Origin: Blastocatellia bacterium
Lineage (GTDB): Bacteria; Acidobacteriota; Blastocatellia; HR10; J050
Direction: 5' to 3'
Assembly (NCBI GenBank): GCA_025054955.1
Contig: JANWZE010000112.1
Coordinates: forward strand, 66,310 to 130,309
Length of the DNA: 64,000 bases
The notes under the pieces were generated by a model that was not told the origin of the DNA, made no database searches, and saw only the letters and a program-made list of their open reading frames with translations. Shown here piece after piece: positions 16,888 through 27,900 of this stretch (its first letter is position 1; the number at the start of each line of letters is the position of its first letter). A program made the translations under genes and the position numbers.

Positions 16888-17916
16888 CTATTGTTTTTCG
16901 AGGATGTTCTCTGCGGGCGGGGTGTTGATCCCGTCGAAGGCACGGTTGTTGAGCAGGCGCGACGCGGTTTTCCCGACGTAGTCTGAAGCCTTGTAAATCG
17001 TTCGTATTGGCAGCATGCCCAGCAAGCGATAATTGCCAACTGAATTCAATCCAGCTGAGGCGATACATCCACATTGTGAACAATCCGGATTCCCGCCGAA
17101 TTGACACGGCGAAATGCGAGTTTTGAGGTCGGCAGTGAAATTGACTGTCGTGCGGGCAAACATACAATCAGCAGGCGAGGCGGGCGGTTGGCGAAATCCT
17201 TCGATGACCTCATCGGGCAAGTAGAGCTTGGGAAACTCACGGCGCAACCGATCTAAGTCGCTCAACACCTGTTCCCGCTCCTGCGGCGTGAGAATTTCCT
17301 CATCTTGCGCGCCGACTTGCGGCGTGAACAAGCTGAACCAGATGCGTTCTACTTCGGGGCGAGCCGACCAGAACGATACAAATTCGTCAAAGTAGGCAGC
17401 GCGGGTCGTCATCTGATGTGTCACCGTGCAATGGACTGTGATCGTGTGTCCGACAATATGTTTGAGGATACGATCATAGGTGGCCGGCGCGCGGCGACGA
17501 TCGTGATCCGGTTGCAAACCATCAATCGAAACGATCAGATGGAGCCCTTTGATGCCGGCCCACTCAGCCGGAATCGGACGCACGGCGCTGGTGACCACTT
17601 GTACATCCAGTCCCATCTCGCTTAGGCGAGGCAGTAAAACATTCAACTCGCGAAATCGCACCAGCGGCTCGCCGCCCACAATAGAGACGTGCAGTGGGCG
17701 ACACTTGCGTACCAGCTCCAGCACGCCATCAATCAACGGCTGCCCTTGATAGTCGGCCACTGTTCGCAGCGGGCCGACCGCGCCCAAGTGAGCCGGTTCA
17801 TAGGCATAGCAACCAGGGCATGCCAGCGGACATTCCCGCGTGATTTCAATGGAGAGCGCCGGATACCGACCACTCAGGATCGCCTGCCAAGATCGTAGCA
17901 GTGTGATGATTTTCAT
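16888..17916 (-). CDS. Radical SAM protein with C-terminal Cys cluster
   Basis: A 342-residue radical SAM protein. The SAM-cluster motif is CPLACPGCYAYE (residues 29-36), with VGGEPL following, and the barrel includes LIVSIDGLQPDHD. The C-terminal part has several Cys residues (SPCQFGGNPDCSQCGC) typical of an auxiliary-cluster (SPASM-like) region. Such proteins modify peptides, lipids or cofactors; the substrate is not evident. An AAGGAG site is well placed before the ATG. It starts 40 bp after the transglutaminase-like gene, so the two are probably co-transcribed and may act on the same target (inference). Confidence 0.8.
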   Translation of the reverse strand: MKIITLLRSWQAILSGRYPALSIEITRECPLACPGCYAYEPAHLGAVGPLRTVADYQGQPLIDGVLELVRKCRPLHVSIVGGEPLVRFRELNVLLPRLSEMGLDVQVVTSAVRPIPAEWAGIKGLHLIVSIDGLQPDHDRRRAPATYDRILKHIVGHTITVHCTVTHQMTTRAAYFDEFVSFWSARPEVERIWFSLFTPQVGAQDEEILTPQEREQVLSDLDRLRREFPKLYLPDEVIEGFRQPPASPADCMFARTTVNFTADLKTRISPCQFGGNPDCSQCGCIASAGLNSVGNYRLLGMLPIRTIYKASDYVGKTASRLLNNRAFDGINTPPAENILEKQ

Positions 17917-17956
17917 GCTGAGTCACTCCTTGATGGAAGACGCGGTTCTCTGGTGG

Positions 17957-18670
17957 TCAGCGTCTTACTGACTCAATGGCGGCCTCGTGTTCAAAGTCTC
18001 CGTCAATCAAATTCTGCTCGTTGAAGACGCGGGGGTAGTGCCGCTTCAGTTCGGCAACCATCGCCTCGAATGGCACGTCGGCAAATTGCCCACGGTCTCG
18101 TACATATTCCATGTGCACCTGGCCGTTCGCATCGAACGGGTGAAAAACGGAATCGTGACGGCCATCAAACTCTAACGGCTTGACGCCGAATCGCTCGCAC
18201 AATGAACGATTGAACGCAGGCGTCGCTTTGACCCAACGCCCCTCCAACCACAACTCGGTGTAGCCATGAAAAACGAACAGGTCTGTTTGCAGCCACTGCC
18301 GCAGGCGCTCTGTTGCCAGATGATTGCGAACATCAGCAAAGCCCAACCGACTGGGGATCGTCAACGCACGCGCCGCAGCAGCCAAGAGCACAGCCTTTTC
18401 AATGCAAAACCCAAATCCTCGCGCGAGCACGGCGCTCGCTTTCATCATCTCCGGGCGTAGCTCGATGTGATAGGGATCGTAACGAATCTCGTCGCGGACG
18501 CGATAGTAGAGCCGCACGGCTTTGTCAATATCGCTGCTTGCCTCGCCAACAGTTGACTGCGCGAATTGAATGACGCTAGGCGTATCCCAGTCAATGAACG
18601 GCGTCGGCTGCAAATAAATCTGATAGCCGTCCGGCATCTTGGCAAAGCCATCAACGAGGTTATGTCCCAT
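17957..18670 (-). CDS. Transglutaminase-like (cysteine protease fold) protein
   Basis: A 237-residue cytoplasmic protein of the transglutaminase-like superfamily. The catalytic Cys is in GFCIEKAVLLAA, the His in FHGYTELWLEGRW, and an acidic partner is probably in the FHPFDANGQ segment. Bacterial members are often peptidases or amide hydrolases rather than cross-linkers. There is no signal peptide. It is the first gene of a likely two-gene operon with the radical SAM gene. The start is not firm; Met12 is an alternative. Confidence 0.8.
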   Translation of the reverse strand: MGHNLVDGFAKMPDGYQIYLQPTPFIDWDTPSVIQFAQSTVGEASSDIDKAVRLYYRVRDEIRYDPYHIELRPEMMKASAVLARGFGFCIEKAVLLAAAARALTIPSRLGFADVRNHLATERLRQWLQTDLFVFHGYTELWLEGRWVKATPAFNRSLCERFGVKPLEFDGRHDSVFHPFDANGQVHMEYVRDRGQFADVPFEAMVAELKRHYPRVFNEQNLIDGDFEHEAAIESVRR

Positions 18671-18887
18671 TCATCTGACTCCAGGCCCGAAGGTGATGGT
18701 ATACACTACGCTCAGGTATGGTGTCCAGTGCGTGATCAACAGTGTCATGAGCAAGCGCCACCGTGACCAACAAGAGCCTGTTGGTTATGCGTCGCGCAGC
18801 GACTCGATTTTGCACAACTCTCGTTGACGCAGCCCGTCGTTTTGACTCAATATAGCCGGCGACATCGCAACACGGGAGGTGACGTTT

Positions 18888-20588
18888 ATGATCAAAGAAA
18901 TCGGTTTGTTTGTCGTGCCGTTGATCTTTTTGTCGCTGGTCGCGCGCGGGCAAGACCGCATCACGGGCCGGATGTTTGCCACGCGCTCAGAAGTCATCGC
19001 GCAGCATGGCATGGCGGCCACCAGTCAGCCACTGGCCACGCAAATCGCGCTGGACATCTTGAAACAAGGCGGCACAGCCGTTGATGCGGCCATCGCTGCC
19101 AATGCGGCGCTGGGACTCATGGAGCCGACAGGATGCGGCATCGGAGGCGACTTGTTCGCTATCATCTGGGACGCGAAGACGCAAAAACTCTATGGGCTGA
19201 ATGCCAGCGGTCGCTCGCCGCGCAGCCTCACGTTGCAGCACTTTCAGTCGCTCGGCCTGAAGCAAATTCCTTCATACGGTCCGCTGCCTGTATCGGTGCC
19301 CGGTTGCGTTGATGGCTGGTTCCAGATGCACAAGCGATTCGGCCGATTGCCCATGACAACCATCCTCGCGCCCACCATCAAGTACGCCCGGCAAGGATTT
19401 CCGGTCAGCGAGCTGATCGCCTATTACTGGCAGGGCAACGCCACTCAGTTGGCCAAATATCCGGGCTTTCAGGAGACGTTCATGCCCAATGGCCGCGCCC
19501 CGCGCAAGGGCGAGATTTTTCGCAATCCTGACTTGGCTCGCACGCTCGAACAAATCGCCGAAGGCGGGCGCGACGTCTTTTATCGAGGCCAGATCGCCCG
19601 CACGATTGACGCTTACATGAAACGAAACGGCGGCTTCCTTTCCTACGAAGATTTGGCCGAGCATACATCCGAATGGGTTGAGCCTGTCTCGACCAACTAT
19701 CGCGGCTATGATGTATGGGAACTGCCGCCCCCCGGACAGGGCATCGCCGCTCTGCAAATGCTCAACATCCTGGAAGGCTACGACATCAAAAGTTTCGGCT
19801 TCGGCAGCAAAGAGCACATTCACTATCTGGTTGAGGCCAAGAAGTTGGTATTTGAAGATCGCGCCAAGTTCTACGCCGATCCGGCATTCAATCGAATCCC
19901 GGTTGATGCGCTCATCTCAAAAGCCTATGCCAATGAGCGTCGAAAACTGATCAGGCCGGATCGCGCAGCTCGACACTACGATGCCGGCCAGCCAGCGTTG
20001 CGCGAAGGTGACACAGTTTATCTAACGGTCGCCGATCAGGACGGCATGATGGTCTCGCTCATTCAGAGTAACTTCCGTGGCATGGGTTCGGGCATGACGC
20101 CGGATGGTTTAGGATTTGTCTTGCAAGATCGCGGCGAACTGTTCAATCTGGAGCCGGGGCACTTCAACTCGTATGCGCCGGGCAAGCGCCCGTTCCATAC
20201 AATCATCCCGGCATTCATCACCAAAGACGGGAAACCGTTCATGAGTTTTGGCGTGATGGGAGGCGACGTGCAACCGCAGATGCACGTGCAAATCATCATG
20301 AACATTGTGGACTTCGGTATGAATATCCAAGAAGCTGGCGATGCGCCGAGAATCTTTCACACCGGCTCATCTTCTCCGACCGGCGGCCGAATGACCGATC
20401 AAGGCGAAGTCCTCTTGGAAACCGGTTTTCCTTACGAAACTATTCGTGAGTTAATCAAAATGGGGCATCGGATCGGATACAACGTCGGCGGCTACGGCGG
20501 CTATCAGGCTATCATGTACGATGCCCAAAACAAGGTCTACTACGGCGCGTCGGAATCGCGTAAGGACGGCCAAGCCGCCGGCTATTAG
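18888..20588 (+). CDS. ggt: Gamma-glutamyltransferase
   Basis: A 566-residue Ntn-hydrolase precursor, exported by an N-terminal signal (MIKEIGLFVVPLIFLSLVARG). ATG 18888 has GGGAGG eight bases upstream. The autoprocessing and catalytic Thr is Thr376 in GDTVYLTVAD, which splits the protein into large and small subunits. GLMEPTGCGIGGDLFAI is the family motif near the N-terminus, and PFHTIIPAF and GVMGGDVQPQMHVQ lie in the small subunit. It cleaves or transfers the gamma-glutamyl group of glutathione-like compounds in the periplasm. It appears to be a single-gene transcript. Confidence 0.92.
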   Translation: MIKEIGLFVVPLIFLSLVARGQDRITGRMFATRSEVIAQHGMAATSQPLATQIALDILKQGGTAVDAAIAANAALGLMEPTGCGIGGDLFAIIWDAKTQKLYGLNASGRSPRSLTLQHFQSLGLKQIPSYGPLPVSVPGCVDGWFQMHKRFGRLPMTTILAPTIKYARQGFPVSELIAYYWQGNATQLAKYPGFQETFMPNGRAPRKGEIFRNPDLARTLEQIAEGGRDVFYRGQIARTIDAYMKRNGGFLSYEDLAEHTSEWVEPVSTNYRGYDVWELPPPGQGIAALQMLNILEGYDIKSFGFGSKEHIHYLVEAKKLVFEDRAKFYADPAFNRIPVDALISKAYANERRKLIRPDRAARHYDAGQPALREGDTVYLTVADQDGMMVSLIQSNFRGMGSGMTPDGLGFVLQDRGELFNLEPGHFNSYAPGKRPFHTIIPAFITKDGKPFMSFGVMGGDVQPQMHVQIIMNIVDFGMNIQEAGDAPRIFHTGSSSPTGGRMTDQGEVLLETGFPYETIRELIKMGHRIGYNVGGYGGYQAIMYDAQNKVYYGASESRKDGQAAGY

Positions 20589-21140
20589 CTCGCTCGGTTG
20601 TGTGATAGCAGCTTGCTCATGAGATGGCAACGCATTTGAGCGCCGCCTCGATGAGGGAGCCGGTGGCGCCTCTTGAAGGCCCGATGGATTGCGGATGACG
20701 ACTCCCAGACGTTGCGCGTCCGGATACGATCGTGCGGGCGGCTGCCGCCGCTGCTTCCACAGCTCGCTCAGTTCAAAACGCCTAAACATCAGTGTCTCCA
20801 TCAGAGACTTCATACCAATTGGGCGCAGAAAATCGGACACCGCCGCTTGGAAAGCTCTGCTCCTGCTTTCCATCTCGCTTCATCAAACATGACCTTTTTC
20901 CGGTGGTATCAGAAACAGGAATAGAATCGCACACATCTTGTTCGTTGCCGTGCCCGCACGGCAAGCGCATCACTGCGATATTGCAAACCTCTTGTGTACC
21001 ACTGTGGTGTTGCAAACGTCTTGCGCATCACTGCGGAGTTCCAAGCCTCTTGCGCATCAATCAGAGAGCAGGTTGAGGGTACATACTTTCACGTTGCAGA
21101 CTTCTCGCGCATCACTGCGGAGTTCCAAGCCTCTTGCGTA
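20589..21140. other. Intergenic region with two repeat arrays
   Basis: Convergent ends of ggt and proA flank this gap. It contains a reverse copy of palindromic family B (20704-20760) and a decaying direct-repeat array running into the proA 3' end (20964-21161). No gene is supported. Confidence 0.7.
20704..20760 (-). repeat. Dispersed palindromic repeat, family B, copy 2 (reverse)
   Basis: CCAGACGTTGCGCGTCCGG (20704-20722) is a degenerate form of the family B hairpin. On the plus strand it is followed by CGGGCGGCTGCCGCC, the reverse complement of the GGCGGCAGCCG flank of copy 1. Confidence 0.65.
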
Positions 21141-21161
21141 TCAATCAGAGAGCAGGTTGAG
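20964..21161. repeat. Direct-repeat array overlapping the proA 3' end
   Basis: Two 55-bp units at 21023-21077 and 21107-21161 differ at one base (offset 84 bp), and looser similarity extends each unit about 14 bp upstream. Earlier partial units (GCGCATCACTGCG at 20964) precede them. The second unit includes the last codons and stop of proA. Confidence 0.85.
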
Positions 21162-22487
21162 CGGCTTGTGCGTGAATCGTCTGGCGCCGGGGCCTGAATA
21201 CATACCAACCGTGTGACCATTGCCGACAAGTTTGTACTTGTACGTCACCAGCCCCTCCAATCCCACTGGGCCGCGCGGATGCAGTTTGCCTGTGCTGATG
21301 CCGACCTCCGCGCCGAATCCATAACGATAGCCATCGGCAAATCGCGTCGAAGCGTTCCAGTAGACGCCGGCTGAATCAACTTCGGCGAAAAACTGCTCAA
21401 ACGCAGCACGGTCTTCGGTGACAATCGCGTCCGTGTGACGCGAGCCGTAAGCGTTGATGTGCTCAATGGCTTCTTCGAGTGAATCAACGACTCTGACAGC
21501 GAGAATCAGGTCGCCATACTCTGTTCGCCAATCCTGGTCAGTGGCCCGTGATATGTTGCTCAAGCCGCATTGTTCAATGGCGCGCTCGTCGCAGCGGACC
21601 TCAACGCCGCGTTGTTGCAAGGCGCTGACCATCTCTGGGAGAAATGCTTGGGCCACGTCCCGATGAACAACCAGCGTCTCGACAGCATTGCACGCTGAGG
21701 GGTACGAGAGCTTGGCATCGAGCGTAATGGCACGCGCTTTGTCCAGATCAGCCGCGCGATCCACATATACGTGACAAATCCCTTCGGCATGCCCCAACAC
21801 GGGAATGGTCGTGTTACTTTGAACGTAGCGCACAAGCGCATTGGAGCCTCGCGGGATGATGAGGTCAACGAGGCCGTCAGCGCCAAGCAGCACCGCGACA
21901 TCCTCGCGGTCTTCCAGCAACGCCATCGCATCGGCTGGGATGCCAGCAGTGATGGCAGCCGCGTGGATGATCTCAAACAGCGCGCGATTGGAATGTTGCG
22001 CTTCATGTCCGCCTTTGAGTAAAACGCTATTGCCGCTCTTGAGGCACAGTGAAGCAATCTGCACCAGGGCATCCGGGCGAGACTCGAAAATGACGCCCAC
22101 GACGCCAATCGGGCAAGTCACCCGATACAGGCGAAGTTCTTCATCCAGCTCAGTGGCCAACGTGACACGTCCAACGGGATCGTCCATGGTCACAAGCTGC
22201 TCGATGCCGGCGATGATGTCGCGCCATTTGGCTTCGGTCAGTTCAAGCCGATGATAGAGCGATTCAGTCATCTGGCCAGCTTGAACCAATGATTGTGCAG
22301 CTTCCAGGTCCTTGGCATTAGCCGCCAGCACGCGCGCCTGATGCTCGCTCAATTGCTGCGCAACCAACCGGAGCGCCCGATTTTTCTGATCGGTCGTTAA
22401 TCGCGCCATCCGGCCTGCCGCCGCTTTGGCTCGTTTGGCGATCTCAAGAACAGTGGATGTCATCGTTTTGTCGGCTCTGGATTGCAT
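21141..22487 (-). CDS. proA: Glutamate-5-semialdehyde dehydrogenase (gamma-glutamyl phosphate reductase)
   Basis: A 448-residue aldehyde-dehydrogenase-fold enzyme, the second step of proline synthesis. The catalytic Cys lies in [15 protein letters not shown], and [13 protein letters not shown] and [15 protein letters not shown] are characteristic ProA segments. It begins 2 bp after the proB stop, so the pair is a tight operon. The C-terminal tail ([13 protein letters not shown]) lies within the duplicated 55-bp unit, so the natural C-terminus may have been altered or the tail copied downstream. It is slightly longer than typical ProA (about 417). Confidence 0.94.
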   Translation of the reverse strand: MQSRADKTMTSTVLEIAKRAKAAAGRMARLTTDQKNRALRLVAQQLSEHQARVLAANAKDLEAAQSLVQAGQMTESLYHRLELTEAKWRDIIAGIEQLVTMDDPVGRVTLATELDEELRLYRVTCPIGVVGVIFESRPDALVQIASLCLKSGNSVLLKGGHEAQHSNRALFEIIHAAAITAGIPADAMALLEDREDVAVLLGADGLVDLIIPRGSNALVRYVQSNTTIPVLGHAEGICHVYVDRAADLDKARAITLDAKLSYPSACNAVETLVVHRDVAQAFLPEMVSALQQRGVEVRCDERAIEQCGLSNISRATDQDWRTEYGDLILAVRVVDSLEEAIEHINAYGSRHTDAIVTEDRAAFEQFFAEVDSAGVYWNASTRFADGYRYGFGAEVGISTGKLHPRGPVGLEGLVTYKYKLVGNGHTVGMYSGPGARRFTHKPLNLLSD

Positions 22488-22489
22488 CG

Positions 22490-23674
22490 TTAGCGCCTCT
22501 CCAAAAACGCAATGTTGTCGCGCGTGATGAGCGCGTCGTAGTTCCGGTTTTCGATCAATTCGTCTATTTTGGTGGAATGCGCGCCGGAGATTTTCCGCGC
22601 TTCGGCGCTTGAATAATTGACGATGCCGCGTGCAAACTCGCGTCCTCGCTCATCCAGGATGCTGACTACATCGCCGCGATCAAACTGGCCTCGCACTTCG
22701 GTGACGCCGGCTGCCAGCAGGCTGGCTTTGCGTTCCAGCAGCGCGCGCCGGGCGCCTTCGTTGACGACCACCGCTGCTTTGACGCTGGTGGCAAAGGCAA
22801 TCCAGCGTCGTTTGCCGGGCAGCCCTGGCTGCGGCAAAAACAGTGTGCCCAGCGGCTCACCGGCAAACACACGATCAATGACAGCAGGAATTTTGCCGCC
22901 GGCCAGCAGCACGGCGCAGCCCGATTGCGTGGCGATGCGAGCCGCTTCCAACTTAGTTTTCATGCCGCCGCGGCCCAGCCGTGAACCGCTGCCGCCGGCC
23001 AATTCTTCGAGATCAGGTGTGATTTCTTCAATGACAGGGATGAGCTGAGCATCGCCAATGTCCTTCGGGTTGGCTGTGTAGAGACCTTCGACGTCCGTTA
23101 AGATCACAAGTAAGTCGGCTTCCATTTTGCTGGCGACCAGCGCGGCCAGCTTGTCATTATCGCCGAAGTTGATTTTGACGTAAGGCGCAGCTTCGAGCAA
23201 TTCTAGTTCGGCTGTGGAGACGGTATCGTTCTCGTTGATGATCGGCAGAGCGCCCAGTTCCAGCAACGTGGTCAGCGTGCTGCGAAGATTTAAGTACCGG
23301 CCGCGATTGGAAAAGTCTTCTTCGGTCAGCAGCACCTGAGCGACCGTGATGTTATGGCTGGCAAACGCATCGGCATAGAGCGCCATGAGCCGGCCTTGAC
23401 CCACGGCCGCGCAGGCCTGCTTGAGCGGCAACAGGTGTGGGCGACTCTTGAGTCCTAAGCGTTCAACACCCAGTCCAACAGCGCCCGAAGAGACAAGCAA
23501 CAGCTCGCGATTTTTGCACTTGAGTTCAGCCATGGACTCGATGAACGAGTGGAAACGACTCAGCGCAACTCCGCCTCCATCACGCATGAGCACCGCTGTG
23601 CCGAGCTTAATGACGATACGTCGCGCTTGCGAAATGATACGACTGCGCTCAGTGGTTGAAACGGACGATTCCAT
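22490..23674 (-). CDS. proB: Glutamate 5-kinase with C-terminal PUA domain
   Basis: A 394-residue enzyme when started at ATG 23674. The amino-acid kinase domain has [31 protein letters not shown] and [16 protein letters not shown] domain occupies roughly the last 110 residues, as in long-form ProB. It makes gamma-glutamyl phosphate, the first step of proline synthesis, passed directly to ProA. The frame extends to 23695, but those codons contain a perfect TATAAT ending 9 nt before ATG 23674, so the longer start is unlikely and the mRNA may be leaderless. Confidence 0.93.
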   Translation of the reverse strand: MESSVSTTERSRIISQARRIVIKLGTAVLMRDGGGVALSRFHSFIESMAELKCKNRELLLVSSGAVGLGVERLGLKSRPHLLPLKQACAAVGQGRLMALYADAFASHNITVAQVLLTEEDFSNRGRYLNLRSTLTTLLELGALPIINENDTVSTAELELLEAAPYVKINFGDNDKLAALVASKMEADLLVILTDVEGLYTANPKDIGDAQLIPVIEEITPDLEELAGGSGSRLGRGGMKTKLEAARIATQSGCAVLLAGGKIPAVIDRVFAGEPLGTLFLPQPGLPGKRRWIAFATSVKAAVVVNEGARRALLERKASLLAAGVTEVRGQFDRGDVVSILDERGREFARGIVNYSSAEARKISGAHSTKIDELIENRNYDALITRDNIAFLERR

Positions 23675-23985
23675 AAGCGCAGGATTATAAGCCAAGACCC
23701 GTGTTTGACCAACCGATTTGCTCGAAGCGGTTGGCGCTGCCTCATAAAGTGGTAGACCAGATGGCTTGGTCCCCGCCTCTGACGCTTCAACAGGAGAAAG
23801 CCATTTGCCTATCGTGGTTACCGTGCGAGCCTCACGAACAAACAGGCTGGCCTCACGCTAGGCGCGGGCAAACATTGGGAGCACTACACCTGCAATCCGG
23901 ACAGAGCTTGCCTTGACACTGCTTGCGAGTCGTTCGTAGAATCTTTTGCCAAACAGCTTATACACGAGCTCAAAAGGGGTTATCT
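23675..23985. other. Intergenic region between divergent proB and membrane-protein genes
   Basis: Apart from the proBA promoter I see no gene, repeat or clear terminator in this 310-bp stretch. Confidence 0.5.
23684..23712 (-). promoter_or_regulatory. Promoter of proBA
   Basis: On the minus strand TTGGTC (23712-23707), 17 nt, then TATAAT (23689-23684). The -10 is perfect; the -35 matches three of six. Predicted start falls within a few bases of ATG 23674. Confidence 0.6.
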
Positions 23986-24537
23986 GTGGAGCCATTCCAG
24001 GAACAGCGTGAGAGCCAATCGTTGCCTGAAGCAGCGGGTGGTAACATTTCTTCAATTCCTATCAACCCACCGGCCGCTCCTGATGAAATGGGACGCTTGG
24101 GCGCATCACCGCCTGCGGCCCATCAGTCAACTGCCTATCTGCGCGAGGGGGCGCCACAGGTGTCTATGATCAGAACGGCCTTGGCGTGTGTGGCCGGCTT
24201 GCTCATCCCCGGATTGGGACATCTGCTCATTGGACGATGGGGCCGCGCCGTGTTGTTAGCGCTGGCCATCGGTGGCATGTTTGCCGTCGGCCTATTTTGG
24301 ATGGGCGGACGACTTCATCAGCCTGAACCGGGCGAGCCGCTCTCTTTCTTCCCGTTCATCGCCAATGCCGGACTGGGCGCTATCTATGCGCTCTGCTACG
24401 CCTGGAAGGTGGGCTTTGAAGCTAATGCAGCCGTCCCAACATACGAATTTGGTAATACGCTGCTGTTTGGTTCGGGCCTGTTGAACTACCTGGTGGTGCT
24501 CGATGCGTTCGATATTGCCGTAGGGAGGAAAGACTAA
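23986..24537 (+). CDS. Membrane protein of unknown function
   Basis: A 183-residue protein started at GTG 23986, which has AAAAGGGG seven bases upstream; the frame is open further but without a better start. The first 70 residues are Pro/Ser-rich and probably disordered. Then come hydrophobic helices (about 82-105, ALACVAGLLIPGLGHLLIG, and AVLLALAIGGMFAVGLFW) and a further pair near the C-terminus. The PGLGHLLIGRWGRA segment is common in small membrane proteins with paired helices. No function is assigned. Its TAA overlaps the ATG of the next small gene (TAATG). Confidence 0.65.
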   Translation: MEPFQEQRESQSLPEAAGGNISSIPINPPAAPDEMGRLGASPPAAHQSTAYLREGAPQVSMIRTALACVAGLLIPGLGHLLIGRWGRAVLLALAIGGMFAVGLFWMGGRLHQPEPGEPLSFFPFIANAGLGAIYALCYAWKVGFEANAAVPTYEFGNTLLFGSGLLNYLVVLDAFDIAVGRKD

Positions 24538-24701
24538 TGCAGTTGGTGGCGATGATGCTGTTTGCTTTTTTCGTCTCGGTCGTGTTTGCCATCATCAGCA
24601 AGAGCACGCCCAGTGAACGGTTCTGGTATGGCACGAAAATTTTCTTCGGATTTATGGGCATTGGCTTGATGGTCGCCTATCTGATGTATCCGTTCAGCTA
24701 A
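24537..24701 (+). CDS. Small two-helix membrane protein, 54 residues
   Basis: Starts at ATG 24537 inside the TAATG overlap with the preceding membrane-protein gene and ends at TAA 24699-24701. AGGGAGGAA precedes the ATG. The protein has two hydrophobic segments (MQLVAMMLFAFFVSVVFAII and IFFGFMGIGLMVAYLMYPF) separated by a short polar turn STPSERFWYG. Translational coupling suggests that it works with its neighbour. No family is recognised. Confidence 0.7.
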   Translation: MQLVAMMLFAFFVSVVFAIISKSTPSERFWYGTKIFFGFMGIGLMVAYLMYPFS

Positions 24702-24917
24702 GCTAAATGGGGAGCTTAACGGCAGAATTGCATACAGGCCAAGGCTGTTGGGTGGATGACGATGATGATTACCTGATCAATTGGTTAGAGTCCCCGCAAC
24801 GATGCCAGCGACGACTGAGATGAGGCAATACATCAGGCCAGTTTATTCAGAGAGAATGTGTTCACCACCGGAGTGTATCAAAGTTGAAGTATCCCAGTTT
24901 TCTTGAGGAGGACAATC

Positions 24918-27900
24918 ATGAATCTGAAATTCGGTCATGACGCTCGAGCGCGCGTCTGGCGCGCTCTGATTGGCCTGCTGATCGGGTTCTTCGGTGTAAC
25001 GCACGCGATGGCCCAATCACAGGCGAGCACCGGTCAGATCGTAGTCACAGTGCTGGACCCCCAAGGCGCTGCGATTGTCGGCGCGCAGGTGACGGTCAGC
25101 AATCCGGCTACTGGTTTGACACGAACGGTGCAAACAAACGATGTAGGACAATTCCGCTTGGTCTTGCTGCCTCCGGGAACGTATGACGTCACCATCGAGG
25201 CGACCGGCTTCCAGCGTGTCGTGCAGAAGAATGTTGTGGTCAGCGTCGGAAGCAGCGTTGATGTCAACGTGGTCATGAGTGTCGGGTCGGTCAGCGAAGT
25301 GGTCGAGGTGCAAGCTACCATCGGCGTGGAAACGACGCGGCAGGAATCGGGCGCTGTCGTCAATAACATCGCCATCCGCGACCTGCCCATCAACGGTCGG
25401 CGGTTTCAAGATTTCGTGACGCTGACGCCGGCCGTGCAAATTGAGCCACAACGCAACCAGATTTCGTTTTCCGGCCAGCGCGGCATCAACAGCAACATCT
25501 CGATTGATGGCGCAGATTACAACAATCCGTTCTTTGGCGGCATTCGCGGCGGCGAACGGTCAAACAACGCGTTCACTATTCCGCAAGAATCGGTGGGCGA
25601 GTTTCAAGTGGTGGCTGCCGGCTTCAATGCTGAGTTTGGACGCTCGTCAGGCGGCATTGTCAACGTCATCACCAAGTCGGGCACCAATGAGTACCATGGC
25701 AGCGCGTTCTATCAGCTCCGCCATAAAGAACTCAACAGCAAGGATGCTCTTGGTCAACTGGCACTGGGCACACAGCATCAATTTGGCGGCTCCATTGGTG
25801 GGCCGATCGTGCGTGAAAAGATGTTTTTCTTTGGCTCGGCTGAGTTTCAGGAGTTCAGCACGCCGCGACGGGTGCTCTTCGCTCGATTGATTGGCGTGAC
25901 CCCCACCCCTGAAACACAAGAGGCGTTCAATCTCTTCAAATCGTTGGAAGGGCCGTTCACCCAGACCAATGATGCGCAAGCCTTTCTGGTGCGCACGGAC
26001 AATCAATTCGGGCCCAATCATCGCCTAGCAGTGCGCTACAATTTCAGCAACAACAAGGCGCTCAATGCCAATGCGACCGGTGATGCCATCAGCCCATTGA
26101 CCAATCGCGCGCTCAGTAACAACGGCACGGAGAAGGACCGAACCAATACGATCGTTGGCCAATTCTCTTCGATCTTCACGCCAACGGTGATCAATGAGCT
26201 GCGCGTGCAGTACTCCCGCGAACTCCGTCCGCGCGAAGCCAATGCGCGCTTGCCCAACGTGGACACAGCCATCGGCAATTTCGGCTCACGCAATTTCCTA
26301 CCAACGACGCTGACCGACTGGCGGTTTCAGATAAGCCAAGCGTTGACCTGGAATGCGGGACGTCACAGCTTCAAGTTTGGCGGCGAGTGGAATCATACAT
26401 TCGCCGATCAAATCTTCGGGTTCAACCAATTCGGCGCGTTCGTTGTGTCGGGCACGAATGTGGATGCGATCTTGCGCACGCTGTCGCGCACGCCCGGCGT
26501 AGCCACCGACAATCGTTTTGACGATGCCAGCGTCGTCTATCGCCGGCAGCTTGGCAATCTGGCCTTGAAAGGCGAGATGGATGAGATTGCCGCGTTCGGT
26601 CAGGACAGTTGGCGGATCCGTAACAACTTCACGTTGTACTATGGCCTGCGTTACGAAGCGCAACTGAACCCCGAGCCTGAAGTCAACAATACGAGCGTAT
26701 ACGAGCTGGTGCGCAATTTCAATTTTCCGCGTGGCCGCATTGATCCGGCGCGCATTCCTGACAACACTGATCAGTGGATGCCGAGACTTGGTTTTGCCTG
26801 GGACCCGTTTAGCGAAGGCAAGACCGTCATTCGCGCCAACATTGGTATTTACTACGCGCGTACGCCGCTGCTGTTGATGGCCAGCCCGCTGAATAACTTC
26901 CGATTGCCGCCGGGCGACCTCTCGATCCAGCTACCGTTGGCTGTGCCCGCTGGCAATCCGAACAATACGGTCTACCGGCAGTTGCTCGCTATCGGCGTAG
27001 ACCTGAACCGCTTCAACCTGGACAATCTGCCGATCATCTCTATCGAAGATGTGCAACGCGTCGCATCGGCTCTGGGATTGCCGGCGCCGAATCCGTTCTC
27101 AGGAGCGAACCTGATCACCTGGGCGCCGAATTATCGCAATCCTCGCGCCCTGCAATGGAGCGCCGGCGTTGAGCATGAGTTGTTCCGTGGGTTCACCACT
27201 GGCGCGGAATTCAGCTACGTCAACACAGTCAACCTGCAGCGCAGCATTGACTATAATCTGCCTGTGCCGATTGTTCGCGCCACTGACAGGAGTCAGCGCC
27301 CCTTCTTTGGGCTGCGCTCGCGCGCGCTGTCGCGGCCAATCCCCACGCTGGGCACTGTGCTGGTGCGTGAATCGTCTGCCCATGCGCTTTATCGTGGGTT
27401 TACGTTCCGCGCCGGATTGCAACGCTCGCGCATCCAGTTCCAAGCGTTTTACACGTTGTCGTGGAATTACTCAGATGACGACAACGAGCGAAGCGCCACC
27501 GGCCAGGAAGACACCAATGATGCTTACAACCTTCGACCGGAGTATCACTACTCCCGATTGGATGCGCGTCATCTGTTCTCGTTCAACGGCGTCTACAGCC
27601 TGCCGCTTGGATTCGATATAGGAGCCATCTGGCGCGTTCGGTCGGCTCGGCCACTCAATCCGTTGACGGGCGCCGATACCAACGAGGACTTCTTCACCAA
27701 CGACCGTCCGATGAGGACACCGGGCGAGCTGTTCTTGCGCAATTCATTCCGTGATCGCGCCACGCAAGCCTTCGACCTGCGCATCCTGAAAGGGTTCAAC
27801 CTGTGGAATGAGCAGCGCAAGCTGCAACTCTCGGTAGAATTCTTCAACTTGTTCAACTCAGACAATGTGACGTTCGGGAGTCAGTCGGCCATTTACGGAC

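Noticed and set aside
20964-21161. Possible CRISPR-like repeats
   Set aside because: Only two near-identical units, one containing coding sequence of proA, no uniform spacers and no cas genes.
24702-24917. Pho box before the first Oar-like receptor
   Set aside because: A single TTAAC occurs (near 24715) with no 11-bp partners and no suitable -10.
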